Shown one piece after another: positions 39,201 to 53,425 of a stretch of 64,000 bases of DNA. Every line of letters starts with the position of its first letter. The first letter of the stretch is position 1. The position numbers and the translations under genes are program-made. Source of the DNA: Phoebastria nigripes (Eukaryota > Chordata > Aves > Procellariiformes > Diomedeidae). The stretch spans positions 3,353,940 to 3,417,939 of the forward strand of contig JAYKAV010002553.1 in assembly GCA_035582835.1 (NCBI GenBank), read 5' to 3'. Under the pieces are notes generated by a model. The model had not been told where the DNA came from, did no database searches, and saw only the letters and a program-made list of their open reading frames with translations.

Positions 39201-39480
39201 CTCTTTGGCCAACGCCACGACTCAGCCCTACTGCATGTCTGCCAGGAGGGCATGGGACACGGGCAGTGCCTCGCTGCTCTGTACCGCAGCGTTGCTCCTG
39301 GCAGCCCCCAGGCAAGCCCCATGCCAGGGAGAGGGATCCGGCCCCAGGTCCCAGGCTGATGCAGGCGTGAGCCCCGTGGGGTGCAGTGCTGCAGCAGCAG
39401 AAGGACCTGCTGCACCAGGGCAGCGGGCAGAGCACAGGGGACGTGGTGTGCACAACTCTTAAGGGAAGGAGAGGAGGAAT
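36270..39480. other. ARHGAP19-RRP12 spacer; no FRAT gene
   Basis: I see no gene here on either strand. In human this interval holds the intronless FRAT1 and FRAT2 genes. No open frame here contains the conserved GSK3-binding helix of FRAT, and the sequence is mostly of moderate GC rather than the GC-rich composition of FRAT. The stretch includes a motif-dense AT-rich block at 37.83-38.05 kb. Confidence 0.6.
37830..38045. promoter_or_regulatory. Candidate enhancer: homeodomain, POU and SOX motif cluster
   Basis: Within about 200 bases there is TGATTAATTAGCTGATTAAC (37848-37867; several TAAT/ATTA homeodomain cores), an ATGCAAAT octamer (37982-37989) and an AACAAT SOX core five bases further on (37994-37999). 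A TGACGTC CRE-like half lies near 37812. The block is AT-rich against GC-rich flanks. This is motif evidence only; conservation was not tested. Confidence 0.35.
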
Positions 39481-39544
39481 CTGGGCTGGGTAGGAACAGT
39501 GGGTATTTATCAATATAGAGAATTCATTACACATTACTTGCTCT

Positions 39545-39563
39545 CACACGCACACACACACAC
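39545..39563. repeat. (CA)n microsatellite near the RRP12 3' end
   Basis: An interrupted CA run of about nine to ten repeats lies 230 bases downstream of the RRP12 stop codon, probably in or just past the 3' untranslated region. No canonical minus-strand AATAAA is close by. A GATAAA variant near 39507 is the nearest candidate signal. Confidence 0.7.
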
Positions 39564-39794
39564 CCTCCCCGCACCAGTCACCCAGCACCTTCCTCCAGGC
39601 ACAGGAGGGCAGAGCTTGGGCCAAGAGTCCATAATACAATGGGGTGGCTTCCCAGTGAGTCTCAAACAGATGCAGGCCATCTCCTGCAGAGGAGTCCCCC
39701 CTGCTCCACTCACGAAGCCCCCGTCCCCCGGTGCCCAGAGGCCACAGGGTGTTGTCCGTCCTTGGGCAAGTGCTGGCAGAGCACCTGAGGCTCC

Positions 39795-42700
39795 TCAGGG
39801 GCGCTGGGCCTTCAGACGGTTCCTGCGGCCGGCCTTGGCCCCACGCTGGGCACCCTTCATCAGGCCCTTGAACTGACCCTGCATTTTCGCCCGCTTCCTG
39901 GAGGGAGGAAAGAGCAGGGGGCTGGGTTAACACAGGCACTGGGTACAGCCGATGCACAGGGATGCTCCAAGCTCCTCAAGGAGTGGTGCAGAGGCTGGCA
40001 GGGAGTTCCCAGACCCACAAAAAAAGGTAACAACAAAAAGCAGGATCAAACCCATGTTTTGACCCCATTCCCCACCCTATGCCCTTCCTGGCTAGTCTCA
40101 CCTTCTGTTGAGTCTAGCTCTGTTCAGGGGGATGTAGGCGTAGGGGTCAAGCTGGCCCTTCTTCTTCACATCGCCTTTGCCTTTCTGTGGGAGATAGTGA
40201 CATGGGAGAAGATGCAGCACCAGAGGATATGCATGTGTCCTGTTCTGGTGCAACCCTGGCACCTGGCCACCGCAAAGACTATGTTGTAGTGGGGTGCCAG
40301 CTGAGCACATGGCCCTTGGAGCTGATTTCCCACCCAGATGATGCTACAGACACCTGCTTTGAGCAGTGAGCAGGAACTGGCCACGGCAAGGGCAGGACCA
40401 GGACTCCAAGATGGGCTGGAAATGTTCACAGGTACTGAGGGTTTGGCAACTCCTCTTGGAGCAGAGATTTACCTCCCCGGCCTTAGCACTGCTGGACCAG
40501 AGCCTCAGCAAACACCCGGTGCTTCCTGTCCCCCAGGCCAGCAGCAACCCTGCCCCAGCAGAGCCCCAGGCATCTCCCCACCCAAACCCTGCGACCCCCC
40601 AGGTCCCTCACCTTGGATCTGTACTCTGCACCAAAGGCTGGCTCCTTGTCCAGCTGCCGGTGGATCCCAGAGCCTCCAGCTGGAAAACAGGGAATGTGTG
40701 TTGAAAAGGGGTCCCGGGTCTCCCCCTTCCCATTTCCTACACTAGAATGCACCAGGGCTGGGGAAGCTGTTCCTGTTTTTGCCTCCAGCTCTTGGGTGTG
40801 CGGACAGCAGAGAAGGGTGAACATTTCCCAGGAGCAAAGATCTCTGCTCCAATTGCCCTGGAGCAGCCCAGTAAGACGGGTACGTGGTTCTGGCCCCCTG
40901 GGGAGCCCCAGACCAGGCACAGGCAAAGGACTTACCTCTGTACTGAGGGTAGGTCCCAGCCTCGGGTTCCTCATCATCTGGCTCCTCTCTGAACCGATGC
41001 TTCTGGCTTTTCTTCTGCAGAAGAAGGCAGCGGGGACCCTGCAGCTGGCTTGTCCTTACAGTTCTGCCCTCCCACAGACCCCTGACCTCCTGCTTCCTCC
41101 CATGGGGGCCCAGAGACCTTCCAGACTGCCTGCGCACACCCCCAACCCCAGCTGGCCTCCCGCACCCCTCCAAATAGCTGGCACATGCCCGGTGTCCCCA
41201 CTGGCCTCTTGGGCAGACCTGCAGCTACCACGGCACAGGCAGGGGTTTGGCACAGCCGAGTTCCCCCAGCATCTCAGGACCGTGAGCCCTGTACTCACAC
41301 TGCGGAGACCCACATCTTGCAGCACATCTGCCATCTCCTCGTCCACTCCTACGGCAGAGGACAAGAGGGTCAGTGCAGGATGCGGGTGCAGGGAGCCCCT
41401 GTACTGTGCCAGCCCCCAGAGCGGGCTGCAGGAGCAGGGTGCCCCTGCTGAACTGGCACTGGCGACCACGTCCCCTTCCAACCCCTTTCCTGGTGATGGA
41501 GGGGGGTGCCTCCCCTGGGTGGCAGTAGCCCAGAAGAGAGACACTGGGTGTGACACAAGGCCACACCAACCCCTGCTGCTTCCACCCACATCCCTCCCCA
41601 GGCTCCCACATACAGGTGGTAGGAAGAAAACCATTCAGAGTACCAGAGCAAGTCTAGCGTGGCCCCCTGCCAGCCCAGGCAGTACCTTTAGCTTCATCAT
41701 CGTCCAACTCCTCCTCCTCTTCGTGGATGATCAGGCGCCCGTCCTCAGACACCTGGAAGTCATGGCTCACTCCCCTGGACCGCTTGGGACCTGGCTTGGT
41801 GGCTGCTCACAGAGAGGTGGGTCAGAGCCTGAGGAAGGACCCACTCCCGGGAGCAGTCATACCCCCAGGGCCCCTGTGCATCACACCAGCTCCCGCCCCG
41901 TCCATCCCACCCCAGCCACATCCGAAGCTCCACTCCTCACCCAGCACCCGCTGGGACACATTGGGGTCCAGGAAGTTGAGGGGCTCATCCTCTTCCCCTT
42001 CCTTCAGCCAGGCCTGGCCCTTCTGCCGTGCTTGCTTCCTCCACTCCTTGCTCCGCTGCCGTTCCTCCTCTTCCTCCTCCTCGTCCTCTGAGTCAGCCAG
42101 GATCTCCTCCATGCTGGTCAAAAGGCAGAGAGAATGATGGAAATGGAAAAAGCCCAGGGGTGCAGACCCCAGCCTGCCCCACAGCACACAGCAACCCCAG
42201 TGCTGGAGATGGCCCCATCCCCAGATCCAACAGGGCTGCTCCTTCTTCACCCCTGGCCCATCTTTACCTGTCTCCTCTGGGCTGTGCCAGTGGTGCCTCC
42301 TCTTCATCTGTATCTGCAGCTGCCTGCCTCAGGGCGCGCTGCTTGCGGCTCCGGGCTTCTGCCTTGCGGATGTTCACCAGCACCTTGTGGTACTCGTCTG
42401 GCAGCAGCCCCTTCACCAGCTCGAAGCTGAGGAGCGCACAGAGAGCGGTCAGTGCCCACCTCCTCCCGCACCACTTCCCAGGGAGCTCCCTCACTGCCCC
42501 AGTGCGACCCAGGAGTCCCGCGGCTCACCCAAATTTGCGGATGAACTTGGTGAAGAGGTTTCGCAGCTTCATACGGAAGTGGCGTCTCATGTCGTCCGAA
42601 AGGTTCCCCATGGCCTCCAGCTGCCAGGACAGAGACCCTCAAGACCAAAGTACCCCTGCCCTGGGCACCCAGCCTCCCACCCTTCCCCTGCACGGCCACC

Positions 42701-45700
42701 TTGCTCANCCTGCTGCCATCTCCCCACACCCGCCCCAGGCAGGGCCGTGGGGAGGTCTCCCTGCTTGGCAGGGCNGGTTCATGGGGGTTCTCTGGCAGGT
42801 CCATGCCAGCATTCAGGAGAGGGACCTCCTCACTGCCTTCTCAGCCACCGAGCTCAAGGTTGTGCCCCTGGCTCCCGGGCAGAAGCAGGGTGCAGCTGGA
42901 GATGCCCCTGGCTGCCCAAGACAGCCCCAGCTCGGCCCCGCCACCCTCCTCAGGGCACCCCGCGCGGGACCTCACCATCGCCTGGACGTGCTTGGCCAGC
43001 AGCTTGGTGTCCACCAGCAGCAGCGTGACCTTGAGGAAGCCCAGGGCCGCCTTCACCACATCCCGCGTGCGGGAGGCCAGCAGCAGGCAGACATTCTGCA
43101 GGAGCTGCTCCACCACGCTCAGCTCCAGGTGATCTGCAACCACGGCACAGCTCAGCCACAGCTGCCCTTCTCCCAGCACCCGCCTTCGCCAGAGGGTGCT
43201 GCCTCGTCTCCCTGTGCTGCCCCTGTCCCCCCAGCCCTCCTGCTCACCTTTGAACTCAAAGAACAGGCGGGTCAGCGCCAGCACTGTGCAGCTGATCATG
43301 GTGACCGAGCCCGTGAACCCCACGTAGACCAGGAGCAGGAACCGCTGCATAGCCTCTGCAGGAGGGGAATGACTCAGGCCCCCACTCACCCCCTGCCCAG
43401 CAGCATCCCTGGCCTGTTTCAGTGGGGCCGGCATGGGTCCNATCCCCCTGGGGCTGGAGCAGCCGTGGGGCTGAGTAAGCGGAGCAGGAACTCACCTTGG
43501 GGGGTAGGCCCAAAGCGGATGAAGGCATGCCCCATCTCCACGAGCAGCACGAAGGCGTTCTTGCGGGCCCCCACCGACACCTCCTTGGTGCAGAGGATGA
43601 CCTGGAGACACACGGGCATGTCACAACCCTGCTGTCCCCGCCAAGGCCAGAATCAGCTGGGTCCCTCCAGGGACCACGCTCACCTCTGGGACCAGGGCGG
43701 TGACGAAGGGCTCGTGCTCTGCGGAGAGCTGCTTCACGATGTGGAACAGGCACTTCAGCCGGGGCTGTGGGAAGAAACAGCCCAGCGCTGGTACACCCAG
43801 GGACGCACACCTGGCTGCCCCCACCCCGTCCCTTCCTGGCAGGGGCCGAGCTTGGCCGCCACAGCCCTTGCTCTCACCCTCTTGGCTGGGGACGCCGCGC
43901 TCTTGAGCGAGTCCAGCAGTGCTGCCTGCAGATCCTGCAGGTGGGAGCGGATGAAGGCCTGGCAGGGGGCATGGGGAGCGGCACACACCTCCTCCAGCAC
44001 GCGGTACGCCTTCTTCTGCATGCTGCGCTCCTTGCTCTGCAGGAACAGCCAACACACCCCCGCCATCAGGGCAGCCCCTTGCCACGGTGTCTGAAGGGAC
44101 CCCCGCAGCACCCCATGCCACCCAGCAGAGACCTGTCCCCTGTAGCAGCTGCTCAGCCCTGCAGAGCGCAGGTCCAAGCTGGCAACAAGCAGAAGGTGCC
44201 CCACTGCACCTCCTGTGCTTGTCAGGGTTGGGGGCCAACTCACCTGGAGGGAAGGCTGGATGGTGCGGTACAGGGAGCCCAGGGACTGCTCATCAGCATA
44301 GGGTGCCATTGCCACCACCAGGTCCAGGATGGAGAGTCTGCAGCAAACAAGGACACGCAGGTGGGTAACTGCAGCATCACTAACACTGCCTGACCAAGCT
44401 GGGATTCCGGCTGTGAGTCGCATCGGATGAACAAGAGTGGCACATCCCACATGGGACAGTACGAGTGCCCTAGCGCTGCTCACCAGGAGGAAGCTGGCAG
44501 CTTTACCCATTAGCACCAGCCCCCGGGTGTTACCTGGCAAACTCGGAGCTCTCGGGACTGGTCAGCTTCTCGCTAGCTTTCTGCAGGAACCCACACACCA
44601 TCTGCAAGGCAGGCACACAGAGCAGGATCAGAACTGACTGAAGGGAGCGCTTTTTCAGCAGTTTGCAATCCACCTGGCAAATGCCTTGCCACAGGACTTT
44701 GTGGAGACCAGAAGCACCAACAGGTCCAAAAAGATCTGGGCAAATTCCCAAAGAGCTCATGCATGATGCGCCAGGTGTGGCTGCAAGATTGGGAAATCCC
44801 AGACTGCTGGCTGGGAAGGGCTCCCTCCTGACGAGGGCAGGGAAGGGCTGCTCTCTGCCTAGCTTCTTTCTTCCTGTCGCCTCCAGTCAGGCACCCACCA
44901 CAGCCCCATCAAAATGGGTCCGGCTGGGAGACGCTGGCCCGAGCCAGCACAGCCTGCCCCACTGCCCCAGGTTCCCCTCACCTGGGGGTTGGTGATGGTC
45001 AGGTAAGCACGGACAGTGTCCAGCACAGAGCGGCGCTGAGCGCTGCTGCCCCCGTCCTCCTCGGGCTGGCTGTACACGTTGAACAGGATGGGCAAGAAAT
45101 TTTTGGCAAAGCGACCCACTTCTGCCCGCTCTGCATCTAGGGAGAGGATGACAAAGGGGNGTGGATCAGCATCTCCCCTCTCCGGGTCACCGCAGGGGAC
45201 AGGGACCCACCACGAGAGTCTGTCCCCCCCACAACCTGTCTCGCATCCTTTGTGGATGAGGGTGCGCAAGGCCTGGCACACGGTCGGGCGTAGGTCCGGG
45301 CGCTCGCTGATGGCCATGCCCAGGGTGCGGGCCAGCCCCTTGAAGGCCCCCAGCACATCTGTGGGGTGGGTGCAGAAGCCGGGCAGCAGGGTCCAGACCT
45401 GGAAGGCAAAGGGAGAGGTGGGAGGCCAGCACCCTCTGCCTGAGTCACCACTCCCCAGCCTGGCACCGCAGATACGCCACGGCAGGGCTCCCAGGCACTC
45501 CTTGTTACCTGCCACTGCAGCGTGTCGTAGATCTTGGCCTCCACGCTCTTCCCAGCCTGGGTAAACTCCAGGGCTGCAGAAGAGAACAGGGAGATGAGCA
45601 GAGCAGCAGAGGTGGCAAAGCCCCACTCCACCCCAGGGGAGGGGAAAGAGGTCCCACGGAGCACCCTGGGGCTCCCAGGAGCCCAGGACCGCACCCACTG

Positions 45701-48700
45701 GGACCCCTGCCATGCCACCCTCCTCACCTCTGCTCTTCAGGGCAGCCGCCAAGGGCAAGAAGTAGCTGGTGAAGAAGCCGAGCCGTGCGCCCTGCACGTA
45801 GTCCCGCAGCACTGGCAGGAGCCAGCTGCGGGGGAAATCCAGNGTCTCCCTGGGGAGGGAAGGCACAGGTCAGGGGAGCGCAGGGCACTGCCACCATCAG
45901 CCCCTGGGCACAGAGCACCTGCACTCAGCCCCAAAACTGGGCACAGGGAGGCTCGACAGAGCCAAACACCTCCAGCACTACATGGAGACTGAACAGGAAT
46001 GTAACAAACAGCTGCAAAATTGCCACCATCATGGACAGACTGGCAGCTGGTCATCTCCCAGTATGAGAACTGGGGGGAAACGGAGAAAGTATGAGCCAAA
46101 AAAAGCAAAGGGATAGCACTCCACTAAGGGTGCTGGGGGCACCGGTCATTTGCACTGGCTCATGGAGAGGTCAGAGAAGGTGCAGATGAGAAAGGTGCAA
46201 GAGGAAAATGGTTTCTCAGCTGGAGACCAGTATCCTCCGCTGCTGGGAGCGGGTGCAGGACCCGCTATCCCACGGCTGTACTCACTCCTTGCCATCGATC
46301 TCCAGGGGCACGGCTTCCAGCAGCACCTCGGGGCCCATGGCACTCACAGCAGCCCCCACTGCCTGGTCCACTTCAGCCGTGTAGGGGAAGTGTGGGGAGA
46401 GACGTAGGTCACACAGNGACCGGAGACACTGCGGGGACAGGGCAGGACGGTCACAGAGGAGCCACGGAGGCAGGTCCAGCTCGTGTCACTCACTATTCCT
46501 GCCCAGGGATGCCAGCTGCCCTGCATGTCCCCATGCCGAGTCCCAGAGCTGCACAGACCCTGCCCACGCACAGGGCACTGGGACAGCCCCACTCCGCCAC
46601 TAGAGAGGGCAACGCAGCCCAGGCAGCAGCATGGCCACCCCACCTGCCTCCACGGATCAGCCTGACACCCTCCCAGCCTGGCTCACCTTCCTCATGATGG
46701 GGTGGCACTGCTTCCCACATGTCTCAAAGAAGATCTCCAGCACCCGCAGCACCTCGTCCCACGCTGCATGGAAACGGTATGTCAGGCCCTCCTCCACCGA
46801 TCTGGGGAGGAGAGAGGAGATGGTCATGCTGGCAGGGACCGACCCAGAGTGTGGGCTGAGCTCAGAGCTCAGCCAGACCCATGGGGACAGCCTCTCCCAC
46901 ACCACCGCTCCTCACTTGAACATCTTGCACAGGTAGGCAGCAGGGGCTGGGGCAGACGCAGAGACAGTGCCCAGGTCATCCATGTGAGGAGTGACGCACT
47001 CGCTTAGGAGGGTCTGCAAGGACAAACAGGGAAAATAGGGCAGCAGTGGACCTCGGACTCCCTGCCCTGGCAGGTGCAGAGGGGCACCCAGCAAGCCCCA
47101 AATCCCTGGGCAAAGCCCTCCGTGAGGACCAGGGCAGCCAAGCGGGGAGAGGCACACATGCACAGTACCTCCAGGGTCTGTGCCGCTGCCACCACCACCT
47201 GGGAGTGCGGGGAGAGGAAGCAGTTCATGGCGGCTGAGAAGAGCCGGGGCAGGTGAGCCCAGCACAGGTCCTTCTGCAGCCTGGAGAAGAGAAATTGGAT
47301 GGGTGAGAGACCGACCCACCGCCTCTCCCCCTGCCCAGCCATGGCCCCTGCCCAGACCTGCCCAGGTTGACATGCGCCCGCTCCATGGTGGACAGCCAGG
47401 TCAGCAGCGGCTGCAGGTCACTTGTGCTGGGCACATAGTCGTAGAGGGCCTGGGGAAGCAGAGGGTGGGTGGGTGAGTGCCGCAGCACTGCCAGCCCCAT
47501 CCCTCCCCATGCCAGCGCCCCACACTCACAGTGATGATTTGGGCGTTGAGCTCGGCCGGCAGGCAGGCCACACTGGCCTGGGCACTGAAGAGGCTGTGGA
47601 AGGCTTGCATGGCGCAGGCCGTCACCAGCTGCGAAGAACACGGCATCAGGACGGGGGCTCCATGGCAGGTGGCACCTCTTCACACCCTCTGCCCCCTACC
47701 CCAAAGCAGGTTCTGCCCAGGGAAACCCAGCGCTGCTGCGACTGCGCCCCATCTTTAGCCTCCCTCTTCCACAGCAGGCAGGCCAGCCAGCACCAGCTGC
47801 CCCGGCCTCCTCTGCGTTTGCATCCTGCATTTTGAGGCTCCCAGCCGGCAGCCAAGGGGGTTTGAGCCCTTCCAGGGTGCAGCCGAGGGGGAAAGGGGCT
47901 GCCCTCACCATCACTGGCACGGGGACACTCACCACGTGGCTGAGGGTCATGACTCGGAGCAAGGTCTCGCAGCAGGTCTTCACCACAGCCGCAGGGAAGC
48001 AGGGCAGCAGGTCCCGCAGCAGGGCGAGGACGTGCAGGGTGGTGGTCGCCTCCTTGGTGCCTGCAGGAGCAGAGCAGTGCCTGAGCCCGTGGCACCCCAT
48101 GGCAAAGCCCTGCCCGAGGCAAAGCTTCTGTGACAGCACTGGGGCTGACCCACGGAGCTGGGGTGAACACCCTGCTCCCTGACTTCTGGGAAGAGCAGAG
48201 TAACAGATGGCTGAGGGCCCTCCAAAACTCTTAAGGTGCCCCAGTGGTGTCTCATACCCTCCCCTTTTCCCTTCAAGTCCTTATTCTCCCACGGCCACAG
48301 GGCCCCCCACACTCAGCTGCAGATCCCTCGCTCCAGCACCCCACACCTCCAGCTTTTTCGATCTCCTGCACGCAGAACTTGGCGGTGGAGGGTGCCGCAG
48401 GGTGATGTTCAGGGGCCGCATCTCCAAACATGAACTCGCTGCCCCTCAGGACGGAGCACACGCCATACTGTGCTGCTTTCCGCACCTGGGGGAAGGAGGG
48501 CCTGGGTGGGTAGTAGCCACGGACCCCAGGGGCACAGCCAGCCCCAAAAACGAGCCCCAGAGGCAGCGTCGTCCCTTGCCAGGGGCACTGGGCACTTACC
48601 TTGGGCTTGGTATGAACGCAGAAGCTCAGCAAGCCGTGATAGACCTGGAGGGTGACAGGGTAGCTCCAGGCTGCCAAGTCCTGCTTCCGCAGCAGCATGG

Positions 48701-51116
48701 CCAAGCAAGAGAGGACCTACAACAAGGGAGCAGTAGGGATGTTAGCATCACCCCACAGAGAGCTCCCCTCACTGCAGCATCCTCAGGCCGAGCACCCAGC
48801 ACCACCCTACAGGAGCAGCTCAACCCCAGCTCTCAGCAGACCCCTGGCNAGAGCTGGCACTGCCAGCTGCCTCTCAGCTACTCACCCATCGCAGGGCAGA
48901 GGTGGAGCTGCTGCAGGCCTGCGAGGAGANGATACCCATGAAGGCTTTTGAGGCATCTGAGAACTTTTTTATGAGCACAGGACTTGGGACCCTGACGGGA
49001 GAAGGGGGTGCATCAGCGGTGCGAGGAGCACGCAGCTGGTGGCAGTCTCGCAGGGAACCGTGTCCCCAGCCCGCCCTGGTTGGGTCATTTCCCCAGCCTG
49101 GCATGGGAGACAGCACCAGCCTCTCTTCCACGATGGGCCTGGGCAGCTCTCCCTGCTCCTCTACCAGCCACTCACCGCTTTAGGACGAGGTTGAGCAAGT
49201 AGGCAACAGCAGCCAGTGACTCGGGGGACTCCACCGCCTCCAGCGTGGTCATCTGGGAACAGAGGAGGAGTGAGCGAGGGGGAGCGGGTGTTCACACCAG
49301 GCCAGCCCTTCCCCAACCCTTGGGGAGCGGGGCAGAGAAACCAGGAGCAGCCCAACAGCATCTCTGCTGGAGAAGGGCCTCGGCTACAAGCACAGAACCT
49401 TCCACCACCACCCCTCCCGAGAGCCCACCCATGCTGCCAACACCAGCTCCCTCGCGCCTCCTCCCCACAACTGTCACTCACCAGCGCAGCAAAGTACTCC
49501 GTTTCGCTCTCCTTGCCCCCCTGCGAGCGGATCACCTCCGTCACGGCCGCCAGCACGGCACAGATCTACGAGCAGCAAGCAGAGCAGGTCAGCACCCTCA
49601 GCCTGACGTCCGGGGGGGGCCATCCCCACCGGACCCCTCCACCCAGCCCTGCTTCTGCCCGTACCTCTTTGTGAGCAGCCGAGTTGGACTCCCAGAAGCG
49701 CTGCACCTTACTGAAGGTGACATTGGTGCAGTCGCTCAGCCCGCTCAGGAAGGTGCCAGAGGACTTCTCCGTGGTGGCCTCCCCAGCATCGTGCTCCTCC
49801 GTACGGAGCTGAGCGCTGTCACTCGGCTGCTCCAAACGCAGGGACCCCGACTGCAGCTCATTGTGCAGCTTCACCGCATCCACTGTCAAGTTGCTTTTCT
49901 CTGCTGGGGTGAATGGATATGCTCAGAACTGTGAAGTCGCATTGGTCTGCCATTCACCCCGAAACCCCTACGCCCCCGCCTTCCCCTCCCATCCAGACCA
50001 GCTTAGCTGGAGCTCATCTCCAGCACGTGGGACACGGATGCTGCGTCCTCCTGATGGGAGAAAGCACAGTGATAACTGGAGAGAGCTTGTAATTCCTGTG
50101 AAAACAAACCAGGGCACAGTCCAGCCATCTCCTCTGATGGAGGAGAGCATCACATCCTCACAAACACATCCTGCTGTACCAAGGCTTTAACGCTGAGGTG
50201 CTCCGTGTTCTCTGCCCCATTTATCTTCTTCCGCCTGGAGCCCTGGCAACCAGACAGCCAAGGCACGGGCTTCACATCCCTCTAAGTCATAGACACCAGC
50301 TTGCAACCAGCTGCAAGAGGACAGTGTGTGCTGCAAGAGGCATTTCTTTATTGGCAGGAGAAAGGTCTCCTTGGCCAACAGCAGCCAGGGCTGTGAAACT
50401 CCAGCCCCTCGCAGACCGCGATGCCCTGGCGTTTGTCTTCTCCACTGCGCAGCCTTCTGAGCGGGAGTCTCTGTTGCGTTCCTCTCTGTGCCAGACACCA
50501 CAGCAGCACTTACAGGCACGGCCATGGGCTTTTGGGAGCCCGAATCGCTCCTGCCATGANCCTGCCGGGAGGTCACGCTGCTGGGACGGCACGTATCCTG
50601 CCGGCTGCGGGCAGGGCCTCGCACCGGGCCCCGGCAGGGTGACAGGCGTTGCTGTAGGCCGTGCCCTGTTTCATGTCCACAGGCCCGGTGTCACGGTGAA
50701 GGTAACAAGGACACACTCGTTACGCCGCGGGGTCGGTTCTCCTCCCCGGTTTGCTGCCTCCGCCTTCCGGGGCTGCAGCTCGGGGGTCAGCGGCCCCGGG
50801 CCCTCCTGCCCCCGCCCCAGCTCTCGGGAGCCGGGGACCCAAAGGCAGACCCCTGCAGGCCCCGCCGGGAAGGGCCGGGCACAGGCAGGGAGCTGCCCGC
50901 TCCGCGCCCCTGCCCGCACCGGGGGCCCCTGCCCGCACCGGGGGCCCCTGCCCCCCCGCCCGCCTCCCTGCCCTCACCCGCGGGCCGGCTGCAGAAGCGG
51001 CTGCGGGCGGCCAGGCGGTGCTGGCGGGTCTCAGGGTTGCAGTCGCTGCTGTGGCCCTTCCGCCACCGCTTCAGCTTGCCGGCGGCGCCCGAGCGCAGCC
51101 GCCCGCTCCGCGCCAT
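39795..51116 (-). CDS. RRP12: RRP12, ribosomal RNA processing 12 homologue (34 coding exons)
   Basis: This is a HEAT/ARM-repeat nucleolar protein needed for pre-40S maturation and export. Exons: 51116-50978, 49900-49665, 49565-49482, 49252-49176, 48991-48886, 48716-48600, 48485-48347, 48060-47933, 47628-47530, 47449-47358, 47280-47169, 47013-46916, 46801-46687, 46428-46286, 45849-45728, 45573-45509, 45398-45236, 45136-44982, 44601-44534, 44337-44244, 44036-43878, 43764-43684, 43601-43496, 43355-43248, 43133-42976, 42620-42529, 42426-42268, 42113-41941, 41802-41686, 41348-41299, 41014-40936, 40679-40612, 40184-40102, 39897-39795. They join in phase to 1295 aa (human 1297). Visible landmarks are [20 protein letters not shown], the NUC173-type middle region with [31 protein letters not shown], an acidic patch ([18 protein letters not shown]) and a basic tail with [16 protein letters not shown]. 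Exon 2 has a tandem NAGNAG acceptor (CAGCAG). Exons 5, 14 and 15 each hold one N; those in 14 and 15 are silent. Confidence 0.97.
50907..50955. repeat. 19-bp GC-rich tandem duplication in RRP12 intron 1
   Basis: Two exact copies of CCCCTGCCCGCACCGGGGG lie at 907-925 and 926-944 (last three digits), followed by a partial third. The array ends a few bases before the RRP12 exon 1 donor, so copy-number change could alter the exon's near flank. Confidence 0.85.
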
Positions 51117-51695
51117 GCTGGAACCGGCTCCACGTGCCGCCGCGCCACGCCCCTCCCCTTCCGCTTCCGGCGCCCGCCGCCATCTTGAGTGAGGGCACCG
51201 CTGCCCGCAGGGCTGGCCGCCTCCCAGCGGGGCGGGTAGGGAGCGGTGTCCGGGAAGCTAAGCAGGGTCGCGCCCGGTTGGGGCTTGGATGGGAGGCCCG
51301 AGGGGCCTAAGGGCAGCCATCAGCAACAGAGGCTGTCTGACATCCCCCTGCAGGGGGAGAAGGCACCGCCGGTGCCGCACCCGTATGGAACCGTTCACAC
51401 CGAGCCCGCAGCCGGGTTGGCGCCCGGCACGGGTGAGCAGCCACGACGGGCTGCAGCGCGTGCATTACGGCGCGGTGACGTCACGGCCCTGAAGGTCGCA
51501 CCGCCCTTCGCGGCCGCGCCATGTGCTACGTGCGCCTCCGCCCGCCCTCCGCTTTGCGCATGCGCGCCAGCCCCCCCCTTGCCGCGCGGGAAGGGGCGGG
51601 GCAGCGCCGGCAGCGTCAGTCGCGCGGCGGCAGCGGCAGCAGCGTGAGGAGTGAGCGCGCGCGCACCGACATCCCCTCAGCTCCGCTCCTCCGCC
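51117..51695. promoter_or_regulatory. Bidirectional CpG-island promoter of RRP12 and PGAM1
   Basis: Only 579 bases separate the two start codons, head to head as in human. Motifs seen: CACGTG E-box at 51131-51136 (MYC-type, fitting a ribosome-biogenesis gene); two ETS-like cores in CTTCCGCTTCCGG near 51159; a YY1-type GCCGCCATCTT at 51176-51186; a full CRE palindrome TGACGTCA at 51476-51483; an NRF1-type GCGCATGCGC at 51556-51565; and a GC box near 51594. There is no TATA box. Factor binding is inferred from motifs. Confidence 0.8.

Positions 51696-53425
<1,730 letters not shown>

Noticed and set aside
40613..42091. 492-codon plus-strand open frame
   Set aside because: It is antisense to the 3' exons of RRP12; low-complexity proline, serine and leucine content with no domain.
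42028..44094. 688-codon plus-strand open frame
   Set aside because: It lies antisense to RRP12 exons 21-28, crosses their splice sites and has no family resemblance. GC-rich composition explains its length.
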